Below are positions 37,042 through 49,040 of a stretch of 64,000 nt of DNA, piece after piece. How positions within the stretch are numbered: the first letter of the stretch is position 1; each line of letters starts with the position of its first letter. The notes beneath the pieces were generated by a model. It made no database searches. It was given only the letters and a program-made list of their open reading frames with translations, and was not told the origin of the DNA. The DNA is from Parapristionchus giblindavisi. Its lineage: Eukaryota > Nematoda > Chromadorea > Rhabditida > Diplogasteridae. The translations under genes were made by a program, and so were the position numbers. Location: the NCBI GenBank assembly GCA_943737045.1, contig CALSFV010000238.1:794001-858000 (forward strand). Reading direction: 5' to 3'.

Positions 37042-37323
37042 GTTGAATAGCTACGTTATAGATTATACAGCAGTACAGCAATAATTAAACAAGTAAAAGA
37101 AACAAATCAAAATCTACTTCGAGAACCTTTTACATTCGTTCGTCAGTTCGCGATAGCAATTGCGCATCATACTGTACTGAAAACCCTCAAACTTTCAGCC
37201 TAAAACACGGTCGTCAGCTATGGTCTTTGTTTTTAAAATTTTCGTATATTGTTTTATTCGTTTTTTAAAAATCTTCTCTGTTTTCCGCTTCTCTGTTTTC
37301 TTCGATTAGCTATTTTATACCCA
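37042..37323. other. Spacer at the centre of the palindrome
   Basis: About 280 bp that are not repeated elsewhere in the window separate the two arms. No ORF is recognised. This is long enough to relieve a perfect cruciform centre. Confidence 0.8.
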
Positions 37324-38400
37324 TGGGAGATTCATGCTGCTTTGCTTATGTGTAATCCTATGCCATATTTACAATGCTTGGAACTTATGTTGAAACAAAA
37401 ACAGAAACGTTATTCAACGGACAGAGCATATTCTTTTGTGTTATGATTAGTTTAAACTGTGCGGATAATCGATTCTGATTCCAGAACAAGAAAGATGACG
37501 AGAAGGAAGATGAACTGGACTTCTCACGCCCTGCCTTCAGTGCAAGAAGCCCGAACAAACCGGAGCCAACGTCTTCGTTGGTAATATTGCAATTAATTAT
37601 TAGAATAAATCCATTTCAATCAATAAACTGACTTTTTTACGATGGCAGGGACCTGTACTCAAAAACTGACAATTATATATCGAGTAATTTGCAATTGTAG
37701 TTATGAGGTTTGAAATTCATACTTTGAATCGATAGTTACAGTATATTTACTGAAGAATCGATATATTCGCTATTTTTACGGTTACGTGAATCTGTTTATT
37801 TTCACGCTTATAGTAGATATATTCAAAATCGATTGTTTTCCTGTTCTAGTTATGCGCAAGGCTTCGGTTCGGCCGCCCGTGATACGACCGTAGACGCCGA
37901 TAGGGCCAACCACGGCAAATGAAGTGTCATCATGATCAAGGTTTGCCTAATTATCGATAGGCTACAGTGGAGTCAAAGTATTGATTGTAATAGAAAAAGA
38001 TGACGAAAGTTTTACTATAGTTTGTAAAACTACCAAATAATAATTGATTACTGTTTTTCTCACTAGATGAAACTTACATCTTCGTCGTCAATTAGCCTTG
38101 GGCTTATTAAATAATAGCAATATTACAATAATATTATTAATTATGCTGTTAAATGTGAGATATATTTAAGTCAGTAATCGACAGTAATCAATCGATATTG
38201 GGGTTTTATTGGTCGATTATGCAGAATCGGCAGCGAAGGCTCTTCGGCAAGTAGAGGAGGACGTAGGACCAGCCCAACTGCCGGTAGGGGCCTTCAAAGG
38301 TGAATGAATACTAGGGATTCTTGTTTCTTTTGTGCCTTTACTCTTTATCACTTTTTAATGTGTATTTATCGGGTGAAAATATGATAGTATTGAAACAGGC

Positions 38401-38470
38401 GAAGTTGTGTAGTGGTCTATGGCGTGCCCCATCATTGCATCTGTCCTGGGTTCGATTCCCGGTAATTTCA
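38401..38470 (+). pseudogene. tRNA-like sequence, right arm
   Basis: GAAGTTG pairs with TAATTTC as a 7-bp acceptor stem including G-U pairs. The region TGTAGTGGTCTATGG is box A-like and the T arm CTGGGTTCGATTCCCGG is good. The anticodon arm (TGCCCCATCATTGCA) has only a short stem. It could be a decayed tRNA gene or SINE head. A working tRNA is unlikely. Confidence 0.4.
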
Positions 38471-38544
38471 CCGCCTCCGCTCCACCAAGGCGCCCGAAAG
38501 GGGAATTGGTAGTGACTAGATCACGCGGTAAAGTAGGTCCGAAG

Positions 38545-39641
38545 CAGGGGTGTGCGAGAAAAAAATTTCTCGAATAATAATAAAAATAAAAATATTTTAT
38601 TCCTTGAACGCATAGGGGATGGGATTGGGAATATCTGTTAGATAGTCTTGTGAAAGATAAGCTTTCTCGATTTATTTTTTCGAGAAATCCGACAAATTCG
38701 ACAAAAACTGAGAAAAAATATAAAAAATATGTAAGAGTAAGAGCAATTTGACTTGTGATCCGTATAGGACGGACGTCCATAAATGCCGCGGTGGATATTT
38801 AGCGTAGAATGAAATGATGACACGATCGGGATGAAAAATTGTGTTGTATTATGAAATTTTCTCATTATGTTTAATATGGACTGACTATGTTTATTATTGT
38901 TTTGCTTAGGCTTAGAGTCCGCACTACTCTACTGATTCATTTAAGTATTCTATCGATTCAGTTACTGTTCACACTCAGCAGAGTTCCTTAATTAAGGTAT
39001 GCTTAGGCTTAGAGTCCGCATAGATCGAAAAGTATGTTACAAAGTACCAAGCCTGACCGCATTTTGAGCCAACATTTCGCAAAAATTGAAAAAAAAAACC
39101 TAACCGCATCTGAGCCAAATTTGCCAAAAATCGAAGAAAAACCTGACCGCATTTTGAAATCCGATAACCTAGCTCTTCGACCTATGAGAGTCCGCACTAC
39201 TCAACTGATTCATTTACATATTCTATCGATTCAGTTACTCTATACAATCTGCAGTTCCTTAGTTAAGGTATGCTTACGCGTAGAATACGCACTATATAGT
39301 TGGGCGGCCATTTAGCGACCGCAATTTGGCCGTCCGCCGGATACGGATACGTATAAAAACGTATCCGTATCCGGCGGACGGCCAAATTACGGTCACTAAA
39401 GGCAGAATGATTAATGGTAGTATATATCGATCAAATATATTGCTTACAAGCCGCGGTATTTTTGGACGTCCGTCCTATACGGTTAAGTAATTTGACTCTT
39501 AAAGGGAATTTATTAAACACATCTTTCAATGTTCATAGAAGTTTAAATCTATTTTAATTTTTGATTTTTTCTCTAATTTCTCGAATAAAAATCGAGAAAT
39601 TTTCTCGAAAAAAATCGAGAAACGAGAAATGCAGACCCCTG
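38545..39641. mobile_element. hAT-like non-autonomous element, right arm
   Basis: Mirror copy of 34624-35816, shorter by about one 96-bp tandem unit. The flanks GTCCGAAG and GTCCAAAG repeat the same 7/8 target duplication. Confidence 0.75.
39019..39186. mobile_element. CATAGGTCGA MITE, right-arm mirror of 35079-35245
   Basis: Same element in reverse, with one end mutated to CATAGATCGAAAAG. Confidence 0.8.
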
Positions 39642-40019
39642 GTCCAAAGAAGAGATTAGGCCCTCCGGGCTGAATTAGCCTTGAAAGATCACTGGCCTAG
39701 CAGTGATCACCCGCAGGACTTCGTGTGCCTTGAATAACGGGACGTGCCTTTCCCTTTACCTTATTGAAACACGAAAGAAGAGGTCATGGTCCATAGGTCG
39801 AAAAGTACGTTTAAAACTACGAAGCCTGGCCGCATTTGGGAATTTTGTTTGAAAATGAATACACGTTATGAAAATATGTAACGTAAGCCATGGCCGACCT
39901 GCTTTCTCCAGCTTTTTTGGAGTTTTCGATCTGAAGTATAGGAATGACAGTGCCAGGGGATTATTCTGTTTTTTTTTCTCCAAAATTTAAAGTATTCTTG
40001 AAATACGCCACTCACTTAA

Positions 40020-40575
40020 GAGAGACTATCTGACTCAGTGTACATATTTTGCTTATGGCTTGGCACTTGGCCAAAAAAAGTGATATTATCCGATCGCGCC
40101 CAAATTGTGCACAGCTAAAAGGCAAATTGGTCGTGGTTTTTCGGGAATAAACAAACTTTCACGATTGTCTTTTAGTTCATTTTCGTACAGTGGTTACACT
40201 AATGAATACTCGTCAAATTGAAGGAATAAAAATGACCCTCACCGAGAGACAATTGTAGGAAAAATAAAACAAATTATTTTTATGTTTTTTTAAAATTTTC
40301 TGGGTTTTGGATCGGAATGACACCTGGTGTAATTGACCTGCATATTATTGCACATCGTCGTATACACATATCGAACGAATCCGTAAACTTTGAAATTTTG
40401 ATGCCACTTTATCGAACTTACGTTATTTAGCGAGGGTGCAGATATGACGAACCCAAACTCCGTCTGCGAGCTCATTCCACCCCATACTACAGCTGTACAC
40501 AATTTGGGCGCGATCGGTTAATATCACTCTTTGGGCAAGTGCCAAGAGAATGTCACTTGAGCCAGATAGTCTCTC
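40020..40575. mobile_element. 556-bp TTAA-flanked foldback, right arm
   Basis: Mirror copy of 33692-34247, equal length, TTAA at 40016-40019 and 40576-40579. Confidence 0.75.
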
Positions 40576-40673
40576 TTAAAGTTTGCTTTAAGTAAGCTGC
40601 AAGGGAAAGAACGTTTGTCGAATGCATTACAGTATATCACACCACTTTAAGTGAACTTACGACTGATCTTCTC

Positions 40674-40877
40674 CATAGGTCGAAAAGTATGTTACAAAGT
40701 ACCAAGCCTGACCGGATTTTGAGCCAAAATTTCACAAAAAAATGAAAAACCTGACCGGAATTTGAGCCAAAATTTCACTAAAATCGAAAAACCTGACCGG
40801 ATTTTGAGCCAAATTTGCCAAAAATTGAAAAACATGACCGGATTTTGAAAACCGGTAACCTAGCTATTCGACCTATG
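40674..40877. mobile_element. CATAGGTCGA MITE, right arm only (204 bp)
   Basis: Ends CATAGGTCGAAAAGTATG and TAGCTATTCGACCTATG. The 8-bp duplication ATCTTCTC is perfect (40666-40673, 40878-40885). The left arm near 33595 has the empty site with one ATCTTCTC (as GAGAAGAT). Four internal units of about 40 bp carry CCTGACCGGATTTTGAGCC. Confidence 0.9.
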
Positions 40878-41828
40878 ATCTTCTCTTGTAGTCTACTTAA
40901 GTTAATCGTTAATTGGCAGTTTATAAATACACTTAAAGTTTGAAAAAAAAACCCGAGGTGTAGTTCTAGAGAACACAAATATTATTACCGGTTTCACGTC
41001 AATTACTGATTGATTATCGATTGATGCTCTCAGGTGATAGTGACCTACCGTACGATCGATGATGGCTGATAAAAGCAGGAGGCGGCTTTCCGCCGTATCC
41101 GAAACGACTACCTCAGGTAAAAATCGATGATCAGTCGTGGTTTCTGTAGAAGATTAAAGATCATGGTTACCATAAATCGATTAACTATAGATCAAAGAGC
41201 ACTTCATACGCTGAAGAAGGATCAGTACGCACTGTACGCAGTACACAACGATCTCTTGGAGGTACTTTAATTATACAATTATCGATTACTTGTGTAGGGT
41301 AGTGATTCTATGTTATCGATTACTTTTGATCGTTACTTTTATCTGTTTACAGGAGTGTAAAGAGACTGTGGAACCGCTGGCGACCAGAGCATCTTCCGAA
41401 CGAATACTTCGATGGGAGTAGGATGAGGATACGGTATGAGATTTTATAAAATTATTTGTTAATTGAACACTAATCTAGAGGGATGCATATTTTTAGTATT
41501 ATTTCATGATTATACTGCACATTTTAAAGAGAGATTATCGCATACAAATATTGATTGAAATATCGAAAATGTTCGAACGTGAAATTTGGTCCAATAACAA
41601 ATTGATGAACTATGCATACGGTAGTTTTTTTTGAATATCGCGATTGATATCCGCGATGGGGTAGTGCCAGTACACAGTGAAAGAGAAAATATGGACTGGA
41701 TAGGAAGCAACTCGTCTTCTATCCAATCGATGGTGGCAAATCGATAGTTGATTATCATATGAAATAGGCTGTCGTCTGATCTGTCTCATAATAAAGCCAG
41801 TAAATGCATAGAGATCATGTAGGTATTA

Positions 41829-42154
41829 GGGTGGCGAAAATGATTCATGATTATTCGTCCACTTTAGCGGTCTAGAGTTAGTATTCACGGGAGAGACATT
41901 TACGACCGCTTTCTTGGCAAATGAGTTGTTAGAGGAGAGGTCAATGCGAATGAGTCAAAAAAAGCGAGTCGAGTGCGAGTCAGACCGCTTTCTCAGCCCT
42001 CCTTTCACCAAATTTTCTTGACTCACTTCTACTCGCCCAAAGCGGAAAAAAGGAGAGACCGGTCAACTGCCACTTGGAATGAATACTCCCAAGGGGAGCG
42101 AGCCACTCAATATATGCCACAGAAATGAATAATCACGAGTCATTTTCGCCACCC
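41829..42154. mobile_element. 326-bp TA-flanked MITE, right arm
   Basis: Mirror copy of 32327-32652, the same length and the same TA flanks. Confidence 0.75.
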
Positions 42155-42171
42155 TACTAGGTATAGAGGCT

Positions 42172-43562
42172 CCTTACAACGGAAGTATGGTGCGCCGGTC
42201 CAGGACTTCGGAATGGGACATATACCATTCGATAGGTCTCCAAAATAGAAGACTTCCATGTTAAGGATTTTGGCAACGTACCCCTTGGGGCGAGTAATTT
42301 GCATATTTCTGACTGTCTTTTTTCGCTCTACAATAAGATCCAGTCTCTGTGAGATCACAGTAGTGGCCGGATGGATAAGAGGATTGTCTATATATCTTTT
42401 GCTCGCAAGTTCGATTTCTACACAAGTTCAACTTCTTTTGCTATTTTTCCATGTATGAAAATCTTACAAAAATCATTTTAAAAATCAATCAACAATACAT
42501 TTTACATTACTATATGAAAATGACTATGAAAATTACAATTTATAATGTAATGGTGATTATAATGATTGTGACTATAATGATGAATATAATTATAGTTATA
42601 TTGATTATATGATTTTAATTTATGATAGTTTAAAATGAATATCGAATTCATTATTTTCAATTGTTGTTTTTTGTAACATTTTTCCAGTACGTAGAGTGGA
42701 CTGGCGGTCGTTAAAGATAGAGACCTGCTAATATTTTCGTAAATACATTATGAAAGCGATTCATTCTTGATTATAGTTCTCCTAACGCTCGGTTTACAGT
42801 AATTACGATAATCTTTCTTGGACCAACGGTAAAAATCAATCATCTCAATTCGATGAGTTCTCGCTATAGATTCATATATAACAAGTATCCTTGTGAGGAT
42901 TTGTACAGCGCTGGATTCGGGTACATATTTTGATGACATTTGAATGTGTCCCTTGTATAACGGATTGCAAATTTACTTTCACTTTTCCAGTGCGTTAGGA
43001 GCGCTATTATCAAGAATGAATCGCTTTTATATTATATTTACGAACATATTCGCAGGCCTCCATCTTTAACGACCGCCAGTCCTCTCCACGTACGGGAAAA
43101 TGTTGCAAAAAAACAACAATAGAAAATAATTAATTCGTTTTTCATTTTAAACTATCATAAATTATAATCATAATCATTATTCCATTATAAATTGTAATTT
43201 TATTATCATTTTCATATGCTAATGCAATATATTGTTGATTGATTTTTAAAATGATTTTTGCGAGATTTTCATACATGGACAAATAGCAAAAGCAATTGAA
43301 CTTGTGTGGGAATCGAACTTGCGAGCAAAAGATATATAGACAATCCTCTTATCCATCCACCACTGCTTGCTCTCGATCTTACAGAGACTGGATCTTATTG
43401 TAGGGCGAAAAAAGACAGTCATAAATATGCAAATTACCCCCCCCCCTCCCCGGGGTACGTTGCCAAAATCCTTAACATGGAAATCTTCTATTTTGGAGAC
43501 CTATCGAATGGTTTATGTCCCATTTCGAAGTCCGGGACGGGCGCGCCATACTTCCCTTGTTA
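42172..43562. repeat. Foldback nested inside the right arm
   Basis: Mirror copy of 30733-32311 without the 181-bp MITE. It also shows a change in the length of the G/C homopolymer near 43438. Confidence 0.85.
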
Positions 43563-44836
43563 GGAAAAATCTATCTTTTGATGGCCTAGTGGTATACGGT
43601 GCGCTCAAACACCATAGCTGATGTGTTCCACCACCACTTTGCGTTGTTATTTTTGCTGATTTCTATGAGACATTCTAGTTCAACTTTCCGTATGGGGATC
43701 TCTCGCGAATTTGAACATAGAATTCTCCAAGGGGGGATATTCGGGCTATAAGTATGGTGCTATGCGGTTTTGATTATATACAATTTTTAATCAAGTATCC
43801 GGTTGTTGTCCGCTGATACGGTGATCGTTCGCACATGCATGCGCTTTTCTTGGATACGGTATCAGTGTCTATTTAGCTGGCGCGCAAAAATGCGGGATAC
43901 GGTAGTCGTTCACATATGTCTACATTTGTATAATGAGGAATGCTTATCACGGGTCTCCTGTAAAAGTGTAGCAAAAACGGCCGGGCCTGCCACTAGGAAC
44001 ATTTTTTGTCTTCGATTTCGATGAAAGTTGGTCAGTGGGTGTGGTTGGGCGTCATGAGAAGGCCGAGCCACTTCATTTGGCCAAAATAACAAATTATCGA
44101 TTTTTTGTGATCTACCCTGGAAATGATCATAACTCGGTTCATTTTCATCATACAGCGAGCTGACAGGTGTCATTCGAACCGTATTCTAATGTTCTCCAAA
44201 AAAGTACTTCATGACCCGTCCGCTGCAAAGTCTTCTTCAGGGCGAAAAACGCGAAAAACACATTTCTTGAACAAAAATGTGATCTGTTCTCGAAAATTTT
44301 CTCTTGAGTACACGCGTATTATTGCAGAGAAAGAGTTATCAGATCACGTGCAAAGTCGGTATGTTGTTCATTTACCGTATCTCTGTCCCCTCAATACCGT
44401 TTAGTAGAGTACACGGGACTTAGTCATTTATTCCGCCTCAACAGTTTTTCGATCGTATCTGCTTTCAAAATGGTCTAATCAACTACTCGAAAAAAGGAAA
44501 ATGATGCTCTCGGGAAGGCGAATTAAAAGTTCTATCATGATCGAATAGCTATGACAACTCATTTTCGAGTTATTCGAGGAAAACCTTATCAACATCGATT
44601 TAGTCGGCTTTTTCGTGCCAGTTATGGAAAAATTGTTGCAGAAATTACTTATTTCATTTACTGATCTCATCATGTAATGCACACTCTCCTTTCCCTTTTT
44701 TCTTCTCCTTTCCGCCTCACCAAAGCGAGAGCCACTTTACTCCGTCATTGGAATCTTGAATGACACTGGGCAGAGGAGAGCACAAGACCAGAACGGAGAA
44801 TCAATGGTAGATTTCGCCCTTGGACTGTAAAAGAGA

Positions 44837-45889
44837 ATGCTCGAGGAGATTCAGCAAGGAGTCGGAATCGGTCCACTTTCGGAATATGAGAAGGCGCCAA
44901 GCATTCGAGACCTATGGCACATCGCATTCGGAAGAAGAGTGCCCCACAGGGTTGGGCGGAAAAAATTTCCGTTACCGATTTTTTACCAGTTTTACCGGTC
45001 CCTGACCCTCATCGGTAATTACCGAAATTTACACAAGATATTCTGCGTTATTTTTGGTAACATTACGCTCGATATCTCGAGAAATTGCCCGTAACCGAAG
45101 GCGATTTTATGTCTCGACAGACAGTTACTCTCTCAATGAATAACAATTGCCAAATATATATTAATAGAACAGAAGAAATTGAAATATTTTTTTGTTGTAA
45201 CTACGGTCAAAGTAAGAACAAATTAGTTCATTTATATTATGCGGCACGATATCGCAGTTCTGATGAAATGAGTAAACGTAGAAATAAACGTCGCAGAAGA
45301 AAATTACATTTTTTCGCGGTTTTACAGGGTTTTTCAGAGTTTTACCCGTTTTACCGATTTTTTTACCGGCCACCTTTTCCCGCCCAACCCGGGTGCCCCA
45401 TACGACTCTGTTGCCAAGCAGATGGTGGTCGATCAATTCGAGGAATTCTACGCAGCCAGGAACAAGCTGAGAGCAGAAGAAGTCGAGAAGAGAATGAAGG
45501 CCAGAACGGATATCTTGCCCGCTAACCGAATGTCACACGATCAGATCAAGAACTGCATTCGTAATCTGCTAGCGAAGAAGAAGGAGGAGACAGAGAAGAA
45601 GCTGAGCACCACAAGAGCCAAGAGAGATGTGGCACTGGATATGGATTTCATCAACAACTGGGAGAAGGACTACGATGAGGAGGGAGGAGAAATTGAGGAT
45701 GAAGTGAAAGTACATGAGGATGATCTGACTATCTCCTCCGATGCAATCTACAACTGGATGAAAACCGAGATGAACACTCTGTTCACTGATGAGACCCTGA
45801 CTTGTCTACATCCCTCGTTTTCGATCAGTGACATTGATAATTACATATTGATCGCTTGCTTTTATAATATTTTCTCATGCATTATATAA
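44837..45889 (+). pseudogene. Gene fragment found only in the right arm, unknown acidic/coiled-coil protein
   Basis: MLEEIQQGVGIGPLSEYEKA and following residues start the fragment. After a hAT-like insertion (44947-45392) comes a long open part (PYDSVAKQMVVDQFEEFYAA... KKKEETEKKLSTTRAKRD... SSDAIYNWMKTEMNTLF). It is Lys/Glu-rich, probably helical. Joining the two sides across the target duplication needs a frame change, so the gene is broken independently of the insertion. The 5' part of the same sequence (TGACACTGGGCAGAGGAGAG) remains in the left arm. No family is recognised. Confidence 0.45.
44947..45392. mobile_element. 446-bp hAT-like MITE inserted in a coding fragment
   Basis: The left end CAGGGTTGGGCGGAAAA and right end TTTTCCCGCCCAACCCGG are inverted repeats with few mismatches. 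The 8-bp duplication GTGCCCCA is perfect (44939-44946, 45393-45400). The subterminal parts are rich in TTACCG/CGGTAA words. It is non-coding. Confidence 0.85.
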
Positions 45890-45981
45890 AATAAAGTCGG
45901 TTGGGTAGTTTTAGCGGTACAAAGAATAATTTCCTTTCCGTTTATTCATTGGAATCGATGAAAAGGAGAAAGTGTAGTGAT

Positions 45982-46607
45982 TTTCCTTTAATAACTCGAA
46001 AATGAGTTGTCATAGCTATTCGATCATGATAGAACTTTTTATTCGCCTTTCCGAGAGCATCATTTTCCTTTTTTCGAGTAGCCGATTGGACCATTTTGAA
46101 AGCAGATACGATCGAAAAACTGTTGAGGCGGAAAAAATGACTAAGTCCCGTGTACTCTATTAAACGGTATTGAGGGGACAGAGATACGGTAAATGAACAA
46201 CATACCGACTTTGCACGTGATCGGATAACTCTTTCTCTGCAATAATACTCGTGTACTCAAGAGAAAATTTTCGAGAACAGATCACATTTTTGTTCAAGAA
46301 ATGTATTTTTCGCGTTTTTCGCCCTGAAGAAGACTTTGCAGCGGACGGGTCATGAAGTACTTTTTTGGAGAGCATTAGAATACGGTTCGAATGACACCTG
46401 TCAGCTCGCTGCGCGATGAAAATGAACAGAGTTATGATCATTTCCAGGGTAGATCACAAAAAATCGATAATTTGTAATTTTGGCCAAATGAAGTGGCTCG
46501 GCCTTCGCATGACGCCCAACCACACCCACTGACCAACTTTCATCGAAATCGAAGACAAAAAAATTTCCTAGTGGCAGGCGTTGCTACACTTTTACCGGAG
46601 ACCCGTG
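45982..46607. repeat. Extra inverted copy of 43949-44586 in the right arm
   Basis: The sequence runs in the left-arm orientation (matches 29704-30341) inside the right arm, making a second, smaller inverted repeat around about 45285. It has small internal deletions (for example at the GGCCCGGCCGTTTTT site). Confidence 0.85.
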
Positions 46608-46614
46608 TTATGGC

Positions 46615-46776
46615 CATAGGTCGAATAGCTAGGTTATCGGTTTTCAAAATCCGGTCAGGTTTTTCGATTTTTGTGCAATTTTGGCTCAAAATGCTGCCAC
46701 GTTTTTCGATTTTTGGGAAATTTTGGCTCAAAATGCGGTCAGACTTGGTACTTTGTAACATGCTTTTCGACCTATG
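46615..46776. mobile_element. CATAGGTCGA MITE, complete copy at the right-arm rearrangement
   Basis: Both ends are intact, but the flanks (TTATGGC and GGTGTAAC) do not match. The two sides therefore probably come from different insertions joined by recombination within the element. Confidence 0.75.
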
Positions 46777-47218
46777 GGTGTAACTGGCGTTTCTTTCTAC
46801 CTCGTTACTCTGTCGCAACTCTGGAAACACTGTGCATGATTGTGTTTCAATTTCGCTATCCTAGGCAAGAGCGCTAAAAAAACATCAGCCGAGCAATCGA
46901 TGTCCGACCCAAGTTCACTCCTGAACAACAATTAATTACTGGTGCATTTTGAACTGATTTAAAAAAATCTTTCGGCGGTTCAATCGGGTCACACACAGCT
47001 ACGATTACGAATTATAATTATTGATTTATTTGTTTCCAGTTGGTCGAGGTCGGCAACGAATCCACTCGCATCTGTGCATCTTCTATTATATGTATATTAT
47101 CAATATTATGTGTATCATCGTTGTATTATCCCGCTTCCCCATTTCCATCCCTCCTAATCTTTGGAATCACTCATTTTTTCTTGTTTAGACATATACTCCA
47201 TTAATTGTTTTATTCTGA

Positions 47219-47900
47219 CAAATTTTACACTGTAAAAAATGGCGAACCATAATTTGCACTGTAAAAAATGGCGGACCATATTTTACACTGTAAAAAATGG
47301 CGGACCATATTTTACACTGTAAAAAATGGCGGACCATATTTTACACTGTAAAAAATGGCGGACCATATTTTACACTATAAAAAATGGCGGACCATATTTT
47401 ACACTGTAAAAAATGGCGAACCATATTTTACACTGTAAAAAATGGCGGACCATATTTTACACTGTAAAAAATGGCGGACCATATTTTACACTGTAAAAAA
47501 TGGCGGACCATATTTTACACTGTAAAAAATGGCGGACCATATTTTACACTGTAAAAAATGGCGAACCATATTTTACACTATAAAAAATGGCGGACCATAT
47601 TTTACACTGTAAAAAATGGCGAACCATATTTTACACTGTAAAAAATGGCGAACCAGATTTTACACTATAAAAAATGGCGGACCATATTTTACACTGTAAA
47701 AAATGGCGAACCATATTTTACACTGTAAAAAATGGCGGACCATATTTTACACTGTAAAAAATGGCGGACCATTTTTTACACTGTAAAAAATGGCGAACCA
47801 TATTTTACACTATAAAAAATGGCGAACCATATTTTACACTATAAAAAATGGCGAACCATATTTTACACTATAAAAAATGGCGGACCATATTTTACGCTGT
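47219..47900. repeat. 29-bp satellite, right block (about 23 units)
   Basis: The same unit as the left block in reverse orientation (GGCGGACCATATTTTACACT then GTAAAAAAT). It is about eight units shorter. Degenerate units continue outward to about 48300. Confidence 0.95.
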
Positions 47901-49040
47901 CAGATCTGACAACAACTGTTTCTGCGACCTGCCAATTTTGCACCGATCATTTTTGGTTGCCCTCATTCCGACAAATTTTACACTTGCAATTCTGGCATAA
48001 CTGTTTTCAAACTTTATTGCCAACTTTTACCTGTGATTTTCTGGCATGCCCATGTCATGCCATTTATGCAGCTTGATTATTTGCCACATTTCAAAATGTA
48101 GACGTCATCATCTTATAGCCAATATTTCACTCGTAATATTTGTCAACTTACCTCTAGCCATATTTTCATCCGTCAATTATGCCATTTATAATGATCTTTT
48201 CTCCGCCATATTTTCACTGTTCAAATTTGGAGATAAATTATTTTTATCAATCTGCCAATAATACACACGTAAAATATGGCACGAGAATTTGCCACATTTG
48301 CAGCCGTAAAAAATGGCAGAAAAAAAAGCCAACTCAATATTTTCCGGTGGGCTTATCCTAACCCCTCTTATATGTTCCTATAATCATTCCATTGCGTCAA
48401 GCTACCGTGGGATATTATCCCGTTGGATGCCTTAGCAAGGTAATCAATCCTAATATCAGGGGTCCGTCCAATCTGTCAAAAAAGATGCGAATAAAGTTGC
48501 GAACAAAGTTCGCAACTTTGTTCGCATCTTTTTCTCTAAATCTCTCGAAATACACGCTCTCTAATTCTCTCTAACAAAAGATGCGAAGAAAGATGCGACC
48601 AAAAGATCGCAACAAAGTTGCGAACTTTGTTGCGAGGTCGGTTAGAGAAGGCGAGAGAGCGTGCATTTGAAGAGGAGCAGAAAAAGTAAACGGAGCTTTA
48701 CATAAAGTTGCGACCAAAGTTGAATTTAAAAAAGTGATAGTTTGTTGATTAAATTGCTATTACTCAACTCTCGATGAAAGTGTGTTCAATGTTTTATATA
48801 TATTTTTTGTGAAAACACTTATCATTTACACGAAAACTGTACAAGAAATCGTGTGTATTCTCAGGCACTCATTCGAATCTTCGAGAACGCTGGTGCTCCG
48901 CTCGCAGTGTGGGGGCGGGGCTACTGCACAAGCATGCGCGATTTCTCCCTCGCGAGCGCGCGACTTTACCAGTTCACTGTTCTTTCACTCTTTCTTTCCG
49001 CTCTTTCCGTTCTTTCCGCTTTCCGATCGCATTTATCTGT

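Larger units (their letters stand above)
37485..41421 (+). pseudogene. Exon-like gene pieces, right-arm copy, function unknown
   Basis: Candidate exons with proper acceptors and donors: 37485-37580 (DDEKEDELDFSRPAFSARSP), 37850-37889, 38225-38299 (ALRQVEEDVGPAQLPVGAFK), 41079-41116, 41150-41261 (DQRALHTLKKDQYALYAVHN) and 41353-41421 (ECKETVEPLATRASSERILR, then WE and stop). The last three join in frame (EAAFRRIRNDYLR leading into RLKIMV). The inner and outer groups do not join cleanly, so exons may be missing. The protein is not recognised. Transposons fill the space between the groups. Having two inverted copies suggests the palindrome captured or formed within a gene. Confidence 0.45.
37324..48374 (-). 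repeat. Right arm of the 21-kb inverted repeat
   Basis: This is the reverse complement of the left arm, ending ATCCTAACCCCTCTTATATG. It has material the left arm lacks: a 204-bp MITE (40674-40877) and about 1.85 kb at 44792-46650. It lacks the 181-bp MITE at 31495-31675, has fewer satellite units and one fewer 96-bp unit in the hAT-like element. Confidence 0.9.
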
